Below, one piece after another: positions 11,789 through 25,400 of a DNA stretch of 64,000 nucleotides. This DNA is from Camellia lanceoleosa. Its lineage: Eukaryota; Streptophyta; Magnoliopsida; Ericales; Theaceae. The position numbers and the translations under genes were made by a program. The notes beneath the pieces were generated by a model, which saw nothing but the letters and a program-made list of their open reading frames with translations, did no database searches and had not been told where the DNA came from. How positions within the stretch are numbered: the first letter of the stretch is position 1; each line of letters begins with the position of its first letter. The stretch spans positions 27,873,600 to 27,937,599 of the forward strand of contig CM045762.1 of the NCBI GenBank assembly GCA_025200525.1, written 5' to 3'.

Positions 11789-12433
11789 AAGCAGCTCCAG
11801 TGTACTGCGTCGGTGCCTTTTGCAAACCTGTTTGGGGCTCGCCGGATGTGATGTAGCAGTGTTATGAGTGTTAAAGATGCCTGTCCGTCTCTTGCTTTTG
11901 AAAACTTTGACTTATGTTATTGTTGGCACTGTATTAAAACAGGATGGTTGTGTGTGCTTGTTTTTATTCCTTCCTTTTTGTTTTTTTCTTACTTGCTATT
12001 TCTGCAGACAAAACTTTTAGTTAAGTGCATGGGTTGACAGACTGGAAGCATGGTTGTGCATGGTTTTTGGGAAATGAATGGGATGCTTCTGTTTTAATTA
12101 CATGTGTGGCTATTTTTTAGACAGGCAACGACGGTTTTCTTGCTACGTGGAGTATGTCTATATTTTGCAAATTTAACTGTTAGTTTAGTTTGACGTCAAC
12201 TTTTGTGGTTGTTACCACTATGGTCCCCCTGTAAAGCAGAAGTTGAACAGGTTTACAATTTGTTCAATTCATATTAGTATGCGTTACTAATGACATTGGT
12301 GATGGCGTTACTTACATTAAATTTAATGCGGCATTTTTTAATTGCAAACTTCAATATTATTTGACTCAATGAATCACGTGCAAACTGATTGAAAGAATGC
12401 CACTCTTGTAGGTTTCACATCAACGAAGCCGCG

Positions 12434-13955
12434 ATGAATCCCTGGGATGGAATGAACAACAATGAATTAAGGGAAATGCTTAATCAAATGGTAGTCCAGG
12501 TGCAACAAGAACACAATTGCACATTTCTACAAGCATGCCAGTATGGGACAGAATGGTACGATAAACACATGGCTAAAACGCCATGTCACACTTCAATACT
12601 GACTAGGAATGCATGGATATCTGAACTATATGTGGGCCATATGGGTCGATTTGAAGAAAATGTTTGCATGCCGAAGGAAGTTTTTGCCGCCTTGTGTGAG
12701 ACATTAGTGAATGATTTCGGGTTACAAGTACCATAACGTCCACATGGCTTAGCTGTTGAAGAAAGTTTTGCAATGTTTATCCATGTATTGAAAGGGAAGC
12801 AAAATCGGGAAATCTAAGAACGGCTCCAACATTCGGGGGAGACTGTGTCTCGGCACGTGCATAACGTATTAACTTCCATGAAAGAGTTCACTGTTGTTCA
12901 TTGCCGGCCCACATACAGTCAGCATCGTGTACATCTATACGTGCGGTCTAGACGGAAATACCTACCGTTCAAGGTACTACTGAAAACACTATTTACATAT
13001 AAATAAGGAGTGTCAGTTAGTTTGTTTTTATTATTAACTGGACGTGACGTATGGAAAAACCATTACTTGTTACTCGTTTACGCAACAAAAGAATTGGGTT
13101 GTTTGCAGGACTGTATTGGAGCAATAGACGGAACACATGTAAGTGTATGGGTTACATGGCCAGATGCGGCAACATATTTCGGTAGGAAATACTGTCACAC
13201 GCAAAATATCATGGCCGCGGTCGATTTTGACATGTGTTTCATATTCATTTCGTGCGGATGTGAAGGAAGTATGTATGATAGTCGCATCTTCAACGAGATA
13301 CTAACAAATGACAATGTCTCATTTCTACATCCCGACGAAGGTAACACAAGGCCATGAATTCTACATTTATGGGGCTATAAATTTTTCTGAAACAACGTTA
13401 CTTGAAAATGATTCTAAATGTTTGTTTTTGGTGTCATATATTGTTGTCCTGTCCGCAGGCAAACATTATCTTGTCGATTCTGGCTATCCAAACTGGATTA
13501 GTTACTTAGCACCATTCAGAGGCAGCCGTTACCACCAATAAGAATTCTGACGTATTCCACGGAACACGACGACAAACACGCCAAGGGAATTATTTGACAA
13601 AGTTCACTTGTCGTTACGCAGTGTGGTGGAACGTGCTTTCGGTGCCTGGAAAAATCGATGGGGGTTTATTCGAGACATGCCTCAGTATGATTTTGCAAAT
13701 GTGCAAGTTCAGTTAGTAGGTGCGTTAATAGTATTACATAATTATATACGGCGAAACACAGGTAATCCAACAACTGTTCACTCAATTTGGGACGAGGAAG
13801 AGGCTATGACAATAGTAAATGCCATACCAGAAGTTGAACATGACGATGATGGTTTAATGGTTGGGGATGAGGACCCGCATATGGCATTGGTGCACCTTCA
13901 CATACGCGACAAATTATGTTACATGCGTAACAACGGTACGTTAGGAAATATATAA
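12434..13955 (+). pseudogene. PIF/Harbinger transposase (DDE_Tnp_4 type), decayed
   Basis: Start at 12434 follows an acceptor TTGTAG. Exons fit 12434-12973, 13109-13340 and 13459-13955, with introns 12974-13108 and 13341-13458 (GT...TTTGCAG and GT...TCCGCAG). The catalytic acidic residues are visible in GAIDGTHV (D), GSMYDSRIF (D) and VVERAFGAWKNRW (E). Other signatures are LVDSGYPNWISYLAPFRGSRYH and LIVLHNYIRRN. In-frame stops at about 12734, 12815, 13539 and 13548 inactivate it. Myb-like ORF followed by transposase is the usual Harbinger layout. I could not see terminal inverted repeats for this element. Confidence 0.85.
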
Positions 13956-14159
13956 TAGTCGACCTAATTTTCGTAGGGTTGTAACATTGGTAACACACTT
14001 GAAACAGACTGTATTCAAGTTATAATATGTATGTACAAGTAGAATGTGTTTACACGAGAATATACCCCCTTTCTGTTGGTGACGTGCCTAACTTTGAAAA
14101 ATCGAAAACCACAGGAAAAAGCCTTTTCGAAAAAGAAAACAAGGTGAAACAAATAAGAA

Positions 14160-15250
14160 GAAGAAGAAAAAAAAAAAAATACATAAATTGTCATGTGCGA
14201 CGTCAATTAAAAACATAAAAACACAAGTTCAAAACAATGAAAAAGCAAAACAGATCTCATTTTTTGTCATTAAACACACGTCAATATATGATTTTTCACA
14301 TCATTTTAAATAAATGACATTAAAAAATGTGTTCCCAAAAAAACCAAACAAATTTAAAACAAAGTAAAAAAATAAAAAAATATAAAAATAAAAAACATGA
14401 ATTATCAGTTGCCACATAATTTAAAAATAAGTAAAACACATGAAAAATCATTTCTGAAAACAAAAACAAATTAATGTATACAAATTAAAAAACATTACAA
14501 AAACGTAAATTTTAAAAAAAAAGAACGACAAAAATATGCCTCCTAAAAAAAAAAAAAAAACAGAAATTACCATTTGCCATATAATTTAAAAATAAATAAA
14601 ACACATGAAAACCCATTTTTCAAATATAAAAACAAACTAATGTGTATAAATTAAAAAATGAAAAAAACGTATATTAAAAAAAAATAACGAGAACAATACG
14701 CCTCATTCAAAAATATTTTAAAAAAAACATAAAAACATAAATTATCATTCGCAACGTAATTTAAAAATAAATAAAACACATGAAAACTCATTTTGGGAAA
14801 ATAAAAAAAATTATGGGGGATGCACCAATAAATCCCAAATTAATAACTTATGCACTGTTTAGTCCTAAAAGTTTTCTTATAGACTGAAAGGTCCCATTAC
14901 AATGTTAATAACATAACATCGAGTCATTACAAACATTAGATTTCAAACATCTAATATTCATCGAATTTCAATAATGTTTGAAAATATAGGATGAAAAACA
15001 TCTAATGTTCATCAAATTTCAATAAATTTTGAAATTATAGAATGAAATATCAGATCATTTACATCATTTACATCATGCTGATGTAAAAATGGGACTAAAT
15101 GGAGTATAAGAAAATTTTTAGGACTAAATGGTTCAACGTTTCAAAAGTTAGGACTTATGGGTAAATTTTCCAAAAATTATTGTATACAAATAAAAATAAA
15201 AAAGAAAAAAAACATAAATTAAAGAACAAGAACTAATTAATGTATAAAAA
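14160..15250. repeat. A-rich tandem repeats of about 170 bp, split by a MITE
   Basis: Similar units recur at about 14400, 14565 and 14737. Each carries AATTATCA or AATTACCA, then a short GC-richer word, then TAATTTAAAAATAA and AAAACACATGAAAA. A more diverged unit may begin near 14175. The third clear unit is interrupted at 14815-15171 by a MITE and resumes after it. No gene is seen here; the open frames are poly-Lys/Phe artefacts. Confidence 0.6.
14815..15171. mobile_element. MITE of Mutator-like type, 357 bp, copy A
   Basis: Flanked by an exact 9-bp duplication AAAAATTAT (14806-14814 and 15172-15180). The ends are loosely inverted, both containing a TTTAGTCCTAAAA-like word and running into TTTTCTTATA. 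A second copy of almost the same length lies in opposite orientation at 59585-59942. Confidence 0.75.
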
Positions 15251-16239
15251 AAAATGACAAAAAAAAGTTTTTTTAAAAAAAAAAAAAAACATAAAAAAAG
15301 GCCAAATCCAAACCCAACAAGAAAAAAAAAGAAAAAAAAAACAACCATCCTCATGTCCAATTACACAACTGACGTGGAGGACCATCAATTTATTTGGGTG
15401 TTGACATGTAAAGCACATGTCAAGGGTAGTTTGGTAATTTATCATGAAGACACTTCACCAAAAAGTCAAAAAATTAAAAAGTTTTTCTCAAATCAAACTT
15501 TTTAACCTCAGGCTAAAATAATTAAAAAAGTTAAAAAGTCAAAAAATCAACCTATCCCCTCAACGGAGGCTAAAATTGCCAACTTTCCCAACAGGATCAT
15601 AAAGTGTGGGTTGGGGATATATTAAGGACCGTATTTATATAATTTTAATAATTAAATGACTGAACATTACAGGTTTATAATTGTAGGGTATAAAGTGATA
15701 TTCGTTAAAAAACATTTGGCAGCTCTAATTTGAGTTTATTTGAATAGTTTAAATTTGTGCATACCGAATGATCGATACATTACTTGTTTACCATGATTGT
15801 CACCCTTATCTATCGTGATTATCACCTTATCACTGAACGAATGACCAAACAACTGACTCAAATAATATGAGTCTCATACCCATATAATGGCCATGTTTGG
15901 TACAGCTTAATTTCAGTTTATTTCAACTTTTAATTTAATTTAAGTTATTTTGATATATTTGATTTAGATTAACAATACAGTTTATAGTTTTTTGTAAGTC
16001 AAAAATCAACTTATTCTTTGAGTGGGGTAGGAGAAGCTTAATTTATAAGTCAAAAATCAACTTATGTTTATAATTATAAGTTATAAACTATTAAAGTATA
16101 AATTATAAGTACTTTCTCACAATTCTATCAAACAAGATCAATACATTAATTTAATAACTTTTTGAAATGTCTAACATTCCTCAACCTCAAATTCAAACAT
16201 TGTTGTATTCGTTAATAATACTTTAGGAATCTGTAAGGT
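15181..16239. other. Non-coding, AT-rich; possible hAT-like MITE at about 15890-16135
   Basis: No credible ORF. Between about 15890 and 16135 the ends GGCCATGTTTGGTA and (reverse strand) GATCTTGTTTGATAG are weakly inverted, and the interior repeats CAAAAATCAACTTAT, as in short hAT-type MITEs. The target duplication is not clear. Confidence 0.3.
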
Positions 16240-16394
16240 ATGGTAAGGCGAAATGTGGGTGTTTGGTTTCAGGAGTTTGCTACACGGAAAATAGTCACAA
16301 TCCATGACAAACTAAACCACTCGCATTCCTTTTTTTTTTTTTTTGAACGAACCACTCGCATTCGAAAACCCTCCCAGAACAAAGACGAGAGAGC

Positions 16395-16469
16395 GCCTTA
16401 TCCCTCCCAGCCCCCGCTCTCATTCTCACTCTCACTCTCCCTCTCCCTCTCTCTACAACTTCATCCATC
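16395..16469 (+). promoter_or_regulatory. CT-rich leader of the DnaJ-related gene
   Basis: A pyrimidine-rich run (CTCTCACTCTCCCTCT) from about 16417 to 16456 lies just before the start codon at 16470. Such CT tracts are common in plant 5' UTRs and initiator regions. No clear TATA box was found upstream. Confidence 0.45.
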
Positions 16470-19400
16470 ATGTCTAGAGGACCAGACCGTCTTCTGAGGA
16501 ACTTGAAGCAATTCACAGACCTTCAATACAAGAACTTCACTCGTCAATATGGCCAACAATTGATAGATATCTTGGAATTCCCAATAAAGCTCGTTCTCTC
16601 TCCTTTCACGATTGCCTTCGACATTGCTGGCTCAGCTCCACGTGGGTTCGGCGTCCCTGAGTTCATCTCCAAGCTCTCATATTCTGCAATCTTTGTAAGT
16701 TCTTTCTCTCATATTCTGCAATTTTTGAAGGAGCTTGTATATTTTTCTCACTGACACATGTTATTTGACAAGTGGGTTAGGCACATGTTTGTTCAATTGT
16801 TAGTGGGTTAATACGAATTTTGATTATATTGTTTTTTAATTTTTTTTTGTTGGATTATAAGTGATACTTGTTAATTGATCGAAATGGGTCTCCAGGTGTT
16901 TGATTGTTTGTTTCTGAGAACTTTGGGTGAGTTGCAAAGCGGTTGTTTAAATGGTAATTTGAGTGATACTTGCTGATTTGCTAAAGTGGGTTGGAAAGTG
17001 TTTATTAATTTGTATCAGCAGATGTTCTCGCATTTCAGTTTGTTATTTGCTGAAATGAGAGCACTGCGCTTTTGTATGTTGCCACCTGCTTAAGTATGCT
17101 AACTGAAAATGAATCTGATTAGAATTTGAGTTTTAATTAATCGGATGGTCTCCTTTATATTGGGAAATACTGCAATTTCTGCATCCCCTCTCTCCCGCTG
17201 TCGTCTATCCAACCCTTGCTTCTGCCCCCTTCTGTTGATTTAGATATATGTCTTGAAGGAAAAGTCTATTCATACATAAAATTCATACAAAAAAACTCCC
17301 CAAGAATAATGTAGCAATGCCATTATTGTAAATAAATTCATCTTCATGGGTGTTTGTTTTAAAGTGAAATGTGCACATTGAGCCTCATCATTATGTATGA
17401 AAATTCGGTATGAATTTTTTGTTTGTATATGATTACTCTATCTTGAATATTGTTTTGCTTAGTTCAATGTCAATGTAAAATCTCACTTTTAGTATCAAAT
17501 CTTGTGAATTTCATAACACAGGGTATTCTTATACCATAAAAGGTTTAATAGCCTTACAAAAAACTGTCATGTTGTTGTTGAAGTGGATGATATTTTTCTT
17601 TTATGGGTTATCTGCAGGTTGTGGCTACTCTTGGGACTTATGATATTGCATTAGAGCTCGGTAAAAAGGTGTTATGTCAGAGGTGCTTACCAATATTCGT
17701 AGAAATTTGAACAGTTCTTAGCATGTTTTGTTCTTCTTTTAGCCTATCTCAGGCCCTCAACATATGTATGATTTCTATTTTTGATACCGTCTGGTTGATA
17801 TGTAATGGCCATTATGGAAAACATAACCGGGCTCTTGTGCCTCTATGTTTGATGTGGATGATTTGGTTGGAGCGTAATTGGCAGATTTTTCAGGAGGTGG
17901 ATGAACCTATGGCTTGTATGAAGGATAGGCTTTTGGTGATTTTGTATAGTTGGGTTTTAGGAAAAGTGTTTGTGGATTTGTTTCTTTGTGTGGATTTCAT
18001 AGATACTCTTCATCTTTAGGGGTCGAATCTTTTTTCTTGTTGATTCTTTTCCTTTGTATTTGTTAGCATCGTCTTGATGCTTTTCATTGATATCATTGAC
18101 TTTTATTTTTCAATATATATATATATAACTGGGTTACCTTGATATCTTGAAGTTTGTTTAGCATGTTGCCTTGGCTGTATTGTGCACGATGCACTTATGC
18201 GATAATATGACTTCATTTTACCAGTTAGAGTGAGTAGGATTGTAAGGTTTCTTTCATGTATGATAAGAATAACAAACTATATATATATATATTATTTTTC
18301 AAAGACAATCCAGGCTGCCTTGTCATATAACCTCAACTAATTTAAGATTTATTATGCAGTTATTTAATTTTCTCTGAAAGAATGTTGATAATTATAGAAG
18401 TCAAATTTGTATTCCTTGGTAGTAATGCAAGGTATGTATTTTGTAACTGCAGAGATTGTAGGACCTGCAATGGATGGCAGGCATTGCAGTGTACTACGTG
18501 CAAAGGCTTGGGCAAGGTGCAGTACCAAGTGAAAAATTATACCTTGAAAAGGTATATTCTGTCTCCACCCTTTATTTTAAAATTTTTTTTTATGGTGGCA
18601 ATACATGTAGGCTTTTCTATTTCTTTTTCTTTTTCTTCATGATAATGTTTACAAGCTTAATATGCTAGAATGCATAGAGAGAAAGGTCTGGAGTGATCCA
18701 GACACATTTAGGGTTCAAAGATATGTTTATTTGCAGAAAAAATTCTTATTATTATGCTACAAATCCTTAGAGTGTGAGCGCCCAAAAATTCCTGAAAATT
18801 TTTGGTTGTAAATGCAGGCCAAGTAGCAGACTTTGGCAATTCTCTATAGCATGGGAATTTTCAATATTTTCATGAAATTTCATTTAGTTCATCCATTTCT
18901 GACTGATAGTAAAGTAAATCTCTTAATTCTAGTTTCTGGCATATCGAACATGGGGCCTCCCTGGGTGTTGGTCTCGTGGTGTGTCTGTACATCCTTCAAT
19001 ATTATTAGCAATACTCAGAAAGTAACTTCAATCAATTCAATAAAGTGTGAGATCAAATTGCTATGGTCTTCGTAGGTAATTATATCTGTCCATATCAAGT
19101 TGATTCTATCTGTATCCAGTTGAATTGCCATTTATTTACACACTCCACTACATAATAATGTGGAAATAACAGGGAATGTTCATGCCGGTAAAGCTAAGGC
19201 CTCAAACCTAACTCTTATTGTAGCGTTATGATTTCTCTACTAGAAAAAATGTAGGTTAGGCCTTCAGATAAGAAAATTGTGTACTCTGGCGAACAACCAA
19301 TGTCTTTATGCCCATCAAAAGGACCTCAAGATGCTATCCAAAAGAAATGAGACGAAAAAAATTCGAAATAACACATCTACATAAAAGGGCACCATGTGGG

Positions 19401-22400
19401 AATACATTAGTTTCTTATCATGCAAAGGAATTATTTCTTGGCAACCTACACAACTTATAACAATGCTTGTGTTGTATATCACCAGGTTGATCGGGATTTG
19501 TATATACATTGATAAGAAAGGAAGATCAGGATCTTTACAAAAGTATTATGAAGTTTTTGTCTCAAGTCATATTTAGCCTAAGTAATCTATCTTTTTTATC
19601 TTGTGTATTTTACTTCTTTGACATCTTAATGATTTCCCCTTTGTTTTGCAAAAAGCTGCTCAATAGAACTAAAGTCTCATCTTGGGTGTTGGCTGAAATG
19701 ACAGTAGTCACAATGAACCTTGAATATTTTTGATGATCTCTATATATTTCTAAACTTGAAGGATAACAAAAGTAGTATCAAAATGTAGTTTTAAGGACTT
19801 ACGGGGGACTAGGAAGAAATTAATGAATAATGACAATGTTAGAAACCATATAGAATGCTTGGAAAAAATTATAATTAAAATTAAACTGTTATTTAGAACC
19901 TTAAGGAATGGTCTGGCCCAACAGTAAAGACGTGCCATTACCGTCTTACTCCAGACCCCACTTTAGCGGGAGCCTCGTGTATTGGATAACCTTTTTATTT
20001 ATTTATTAATGCTGGTGGATTCAAGTTAGCTGTGTGTTTCACAACTTCCGATCCTTAATCTGTCATTGGTCCCCATCATCATCATAATCATCATCATCAG
20101 GTAGCATATCTAATCCATGTAAATGTGGTCTAGACTTTCCTTCAGTCTGGATTTTCTCACTTCTGTAGAATTCACAAAGTTACCAATGAGTTAGCTGCAA
20201 TTTTTTTTGGTGATTTCTTTACAGAACAACAGGTTTGCACGTGACATGGTTTGAGCATTAAAGTTGTTATGGTGTCATTTTGAGTCACAAATTGTTGTTC
20301 TTAACATCTTGTTTATATCGAGGTATATATATATCTAATATAAGAACATGGACACATTGGAGGCACTCTCGAGATGCTCTTGCTTCTGATTTCACTCTAC
20401 CCCACTAAATATTTTTTTTTCCACCCAAGCCTCATCCTAACCATATTGATATAATCGTTCATCCTAATTTGTCATATATCCTCCTCCAGTGGAGAGAAGG
20501 CAACAGCTGAGAGTGTTGCAGATGCCATTTCTGAGAACCGAGCCGAGTTGGTGCACCTTCCTTCCACCATGGATCTTCATGTGCCACTGCCATCCAAAGA
20601 CTGCCCAAGTTGTGATGGATCGGTAAGAGCTATTCTGGAATCATTGAAGCACATAAAATTAAATTCCCATATTTTCCCAACCCTCACAGTAATAGTTATT
20701 GGTGCTTCATTATGAACACTGTTGAAACATTCCCGTACATTGAAATAGTTTTTATTTTTTTATGACAATCTATTGTAGTGGGTGAACGGCATTAAGTTCC
20801 CAATCTTATAGTCCTCATCTTATCTAGCTTAGATTGCATTTCAATCTTGCTATGTCTTTTGTGTGGGATATATCTAAAAGTTGTAGTCGACACACATTCG
20901 GTGGTGGTGCTTGACTTTGTTCATATCTCTTTTAATTTATTTTCATATCTATTAACTTCTGCCTTAGACTAACTTGCACATTTTGATGATGTCTGAGTAT
21001 TAAGTTCGATTTTTGTATTATTAATGTTGCAGGGTGTGATGAAATGTACTGAATGCAAAGATAAATTACAAATAAGGATTTCAGCGGATGATGTGAGTCT
21101 TTGCTATTTGATTGATTCTTTAGTTGATTCACTACTTGTGCATTCAAATGTGGCCAACTTGTCTTGACACTAGCACACTATATGAACTTCTTTGCCTTAA
21201 GTATGTGAAACTAGTACACATATGAAACTACTACATTGCTTGTTAACTTTGGAACTTAATCACATGGATTTTTTCTCAGTTCCCTTCCTCGTATTGCTTT
21301 TATTGATATTTTAACATATAAGTAGATTCATAGAGGACTTGAAATGCCTAAATTTTTACGATAGGCACTTTATATGCCCTTCTTTTTGTTCATCTCCTTG
21401 TGCACATCTACATTAAAAGAACAAAGAATGGTTGTTGATGCAATAGTGACCGCTGGGGGCCATGTGTTTCCGTCTCTAGGATTATTCAAATGTTAGGGAA
21501 GGAAAAAGGGTAGCCTAAGACGATAGTGGAGACTCCGAGTGTGTGCCAGTTATTGCTTGGGAAATGCTGAAGACCTCCCAGGTTGACAGTGGACCATAAT
21601 TCTTCTCATTCTCCAATCAAATCAGGAGAGATTGCACATTTGCTATGTTTTTGTCTCACCAATATCAAGAAGATCCACATTTTGCATTGTCATGACCAAA
21701 CAATCTTGAAACTGGAAGTTTGGAATAAAAATGCTCTATAGATGAGCAAAGGGGCAAGGTGTGACTTTGGTCCCATAACTTTTTAATCGCGGACAATTAG
21801 TTCAGTTTTCAGAGGAACATTTCTTTGGTGTATGCTATTTGGAGAATATCCTACTGGTTGATGAGAGATTATAAAGGATTATTAGGTTTTTCTGAATTGT
21901 AAGGTCAATTGAAATAAAAAGGGTAAATTACAAATACACCTTTTGAGATTTGATTAAAATATGAATCGCCCCCTGTGGTTTTGAAAATTATATTCCACCC
22001 CTTGAGGTTTCTAATTTCATAACAAATTGCTTCTTTTATTAATAAATCATCAAGTCAATTAACAGTTTTTAATAATGTTAAAAATATGTTTTAATTAATA
22101 ATTTAGGTAATTTTATTATTGTATAGGACAGTAATTATGAATTTCATTTTTTAGTTAATTCTGTTAAATAAAAAATTCTAATAAGGGGGTATTTGTAATT
22201 TTTCAAACCACAGGAACCAATCTGTATTTTAAGCAAACCTCAAGGGATGTATTTGTAATTTACCCAAATAAAAATAAGCAGCTTCGTCAAAATCACTAAT
22301 CAAAATGGAGTGAGGTAGTTTAAACCAACCATTGCTGAAGAATATATATGAAATTGTTATGATGATTGATTGGATTCTAGAACAATGATATAGGTATGAT

Positions 22401-25400
22401 TTCATTTGGTTGAGCATTGGAGCAACCTTAATTAAAGAGATTGTAAATAAGGGTATAACTGAAAAAATGATGATATGGAGGAATTATAGATTCGGTTTGA
22501 AGACATTTATGGATAAGCTTTGAATGGTTGGCGATTGGAATTCCTCTAATATGTTGTTAATATGTGAATAGTTTATAGTTTTTGTCTTAGTAGCAGAAAT
22601 CGTCTCAGATGGTGACGACTTTGGGAAAGAAGTGCGATTCTGCGCTTCTGAGGAAGAATTGCAGCAGAATTGCGAATTTGAGGAGAGGGAAATGCGAATC
22701 TGATGCGAGAATGAAGCACTCTTGAGAGGGCAAGGAGAGAACCTGGTTGCTGGCTTCGATTCTCTATTCGACAACTTCGATCTCACGCCCTTTGACTTCC
22801 CCTTCGAAGCCCTAGTCTTCATCCCTCTCTTCGAAGCCCTAGTCCAGAATTGCCCTAGTCTTCGAAGCCCTAGTCTCCGATTGTCTTCGTCCCTTTCTTC
22901 TCTCACTGTCGATCTCTGTTTGCTTCTCTCTCTCTTTGTCTCTGTTTGCTTGTCTCTCTCAATCTATTCTTTGTTTGCTTCTCTCTCTCTGTCTCTGTCT
23001 TCATATTTGTTCTCTCTCCCTCGTGATTTATTATCACATATATAACATATATATATAAAATATAATTTATTATATATAATATAATTTATCATAAACAATA
23101 TAATTTTTATGTCCAAAATAAAAAATTATTTATTTTATTATATGTAATATAATTTTTATTTGTTATTTTTTTAACAGAATTTATTATTTCTTAACTTTTT
23201 AACATGTAATAAATAAAATAAATCATCTATTTGTTTAAAAGAAATCTATTTAAATCATATATAATAAAAAAATCTTAAAAAAATATAAAATAAAACATCT
23301 AATTTTTATTTATTATTTATTTTAACATAATTTATTATTTCTTATTTATTATAATAAATAAAATATAATTAATAAAAATAATACGTAAGCGCTCCTAATC
23401 TACGACTCCTCCAAGTGGCCACATTCCTCCGCTCCCGCTCCTGCTCCTGCTTCGTGCAACTAAGGTTTTTGTACACATGTTTAACTGGTATTGTAATCTT
23501 GTCACAAGACACTAGCGTCAAGAGCTCTTTTCCAGTCTTGAACTTGGCCAATGTATGATAAAGATGAAAATCGACATGGTGAATGTGCTTCCTCCAATAT
23601 GTCAAGTTTGATGCTGACTTTAGGTGTTAATGGTCTGGACACATCTTTTTATTTTGTTATTTTGTGTGTTTAATTGGTCCAAGTGCAACTTTTGTAATGG
23701 CTTTATGTTTAATTTTTTCCTTTTTCATTGTTTTATTATTACAAGCTTTCATCTTTATGTTATCGTTTCATTTCCTGCAGATTATGGAACCTCCATGGCA
23801 AGCCTATAATGTCCTTAGAAAGATGGAGTATCCATATGAGGCCAGTGACACATCTTTTACTCTCCCATCTATTGTTTTATAGCGAGAATATTTGAAATTT
23901 TCTTTTGCTGTCTAATTTGAGATTCGGGGATGCTATGCAGCTTAATTATTTCATTTGTCTACTGTTGGTAGAAGGTGCACTGCATGATTCTTGTAATGGA
24001 ATTCATCTAGAGTTTGAACATTATGCATTGCCCTTCCAATGAAATAGGAAAATTTGGAGCATACTTATAGTTGTAAGACCGTGTAACAAAAATCATCAAA
24101 TGTAATATTCGTTCTCTTATGATTCCGTTTGGATGTCTCTTCTTGTTAATATGTTTAGTCTTGATCTTTGTCTACTGTTTCAGCATATTGTTCACAGCAT
24201 GAGAGACCCCAGCATTGCTGCATTTTGGTTGATTACTATGCCTGAGATTGTTGGAGGATTTAACTATGATGATGAAGTCAAGCAGAAAATTTGGTGGCAA
24301 TACAAGGTTTCTCTTCGATTTCTTCCTTATTTTCTCAGTTCTTTAGGCATGAATATTTATATTGCAATCAGCCTTGCTTTGCTTTGCATGAATATTTATG
24401 AATTATAATTGATATCAGTGCCTGGCCTGTTGATTCAAACATCTAGGATTTTGAACTGTGTTTTTGATCAAGTATCCATGTTCATCCACACAATTTTTAG
24501 AACCATGTTTCTCCAATACTGATTCTGTGTGAAGTTCATCAAAAACTGTAGCGGGGACTTATGCGGGTCACCAAACCCTGTAGCAAGTACTGCAATTTCT
24601 GGAACATTGAAGGTTTAAAGTTGACTTCAGAGCTATTTATCAAAGAAAAAGAAAAAAAAAAGAAAAAGAAAAAAAAGAAAAAGAAAAAGAAAAAAAAATG
24701 ACTTCAGAGTTGCTAGCTATATGCACACTTAAGCTATGTAAACACTTGCTTGAACAAGTACATGTATTGTATGACTTATGCCCCTCATATATTATATTCA
24801 TCCCAACGGTTAGATATTGGATTTGATGATCACTGCCACTGGTCCTTGATCTTAGATTTTTTGCCAAGATCTAGGCAGAGAAGGCACAAAGCAGTCAAAT
24901 CCGCAAACTGTTGTGCTCAAACTAGTCAATCAAATTCTGTTTGGGCTCCTCCTATAATGAACTGCATGTAAATTTGTGCCAAGTGGCTTGAATTAGAGAT
25001 CCTAGATTATAACCGATTAATTTGCAAATATCTTAAATGGTCTTGGTGAGAATTTTCAACCCTACGAGGCATATGACTAAAACCAGAACAATAAGTAAAT
25101 AAATAAATAAATAATTAGAATACATTTGTTAACATGTTTGGGGTAATGACGAATACTTTTTTTTTTGTCCTTCCCATTTCCCAATTTGCGTTTTCAAAGC
25201 TTATTTATTTATTTATAAGCTTAGTTCAAGTGGTCCCATTGTCAAAGATCAGGACATGTCCCTAGAAATACAGTTTTTACTTTGTGACTGAAAGCATCTT
25301 GAGCTAATTGATGGGACACCTTATTTTTCATTTTTGTCTGCTAAACATATTACCATTTACCACACACAAGAAACTGCATACTATGAAATGTTCCTTGAGC

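Noticed and set aside
17723..18019. 98-codon ORF considered as a separate small gene
   Set aside because: Its sequence fits the C-terminus of LINE reverse transcriptase and it lies inside intron 2, so it was called a LINE fragment.
22484..23045. Overlapping ORFs on both strands (140 and 107 codons)
   Set aside because: They arise from CT-rich repeats inside intron 5; no domain is seen and both strands are equally open.
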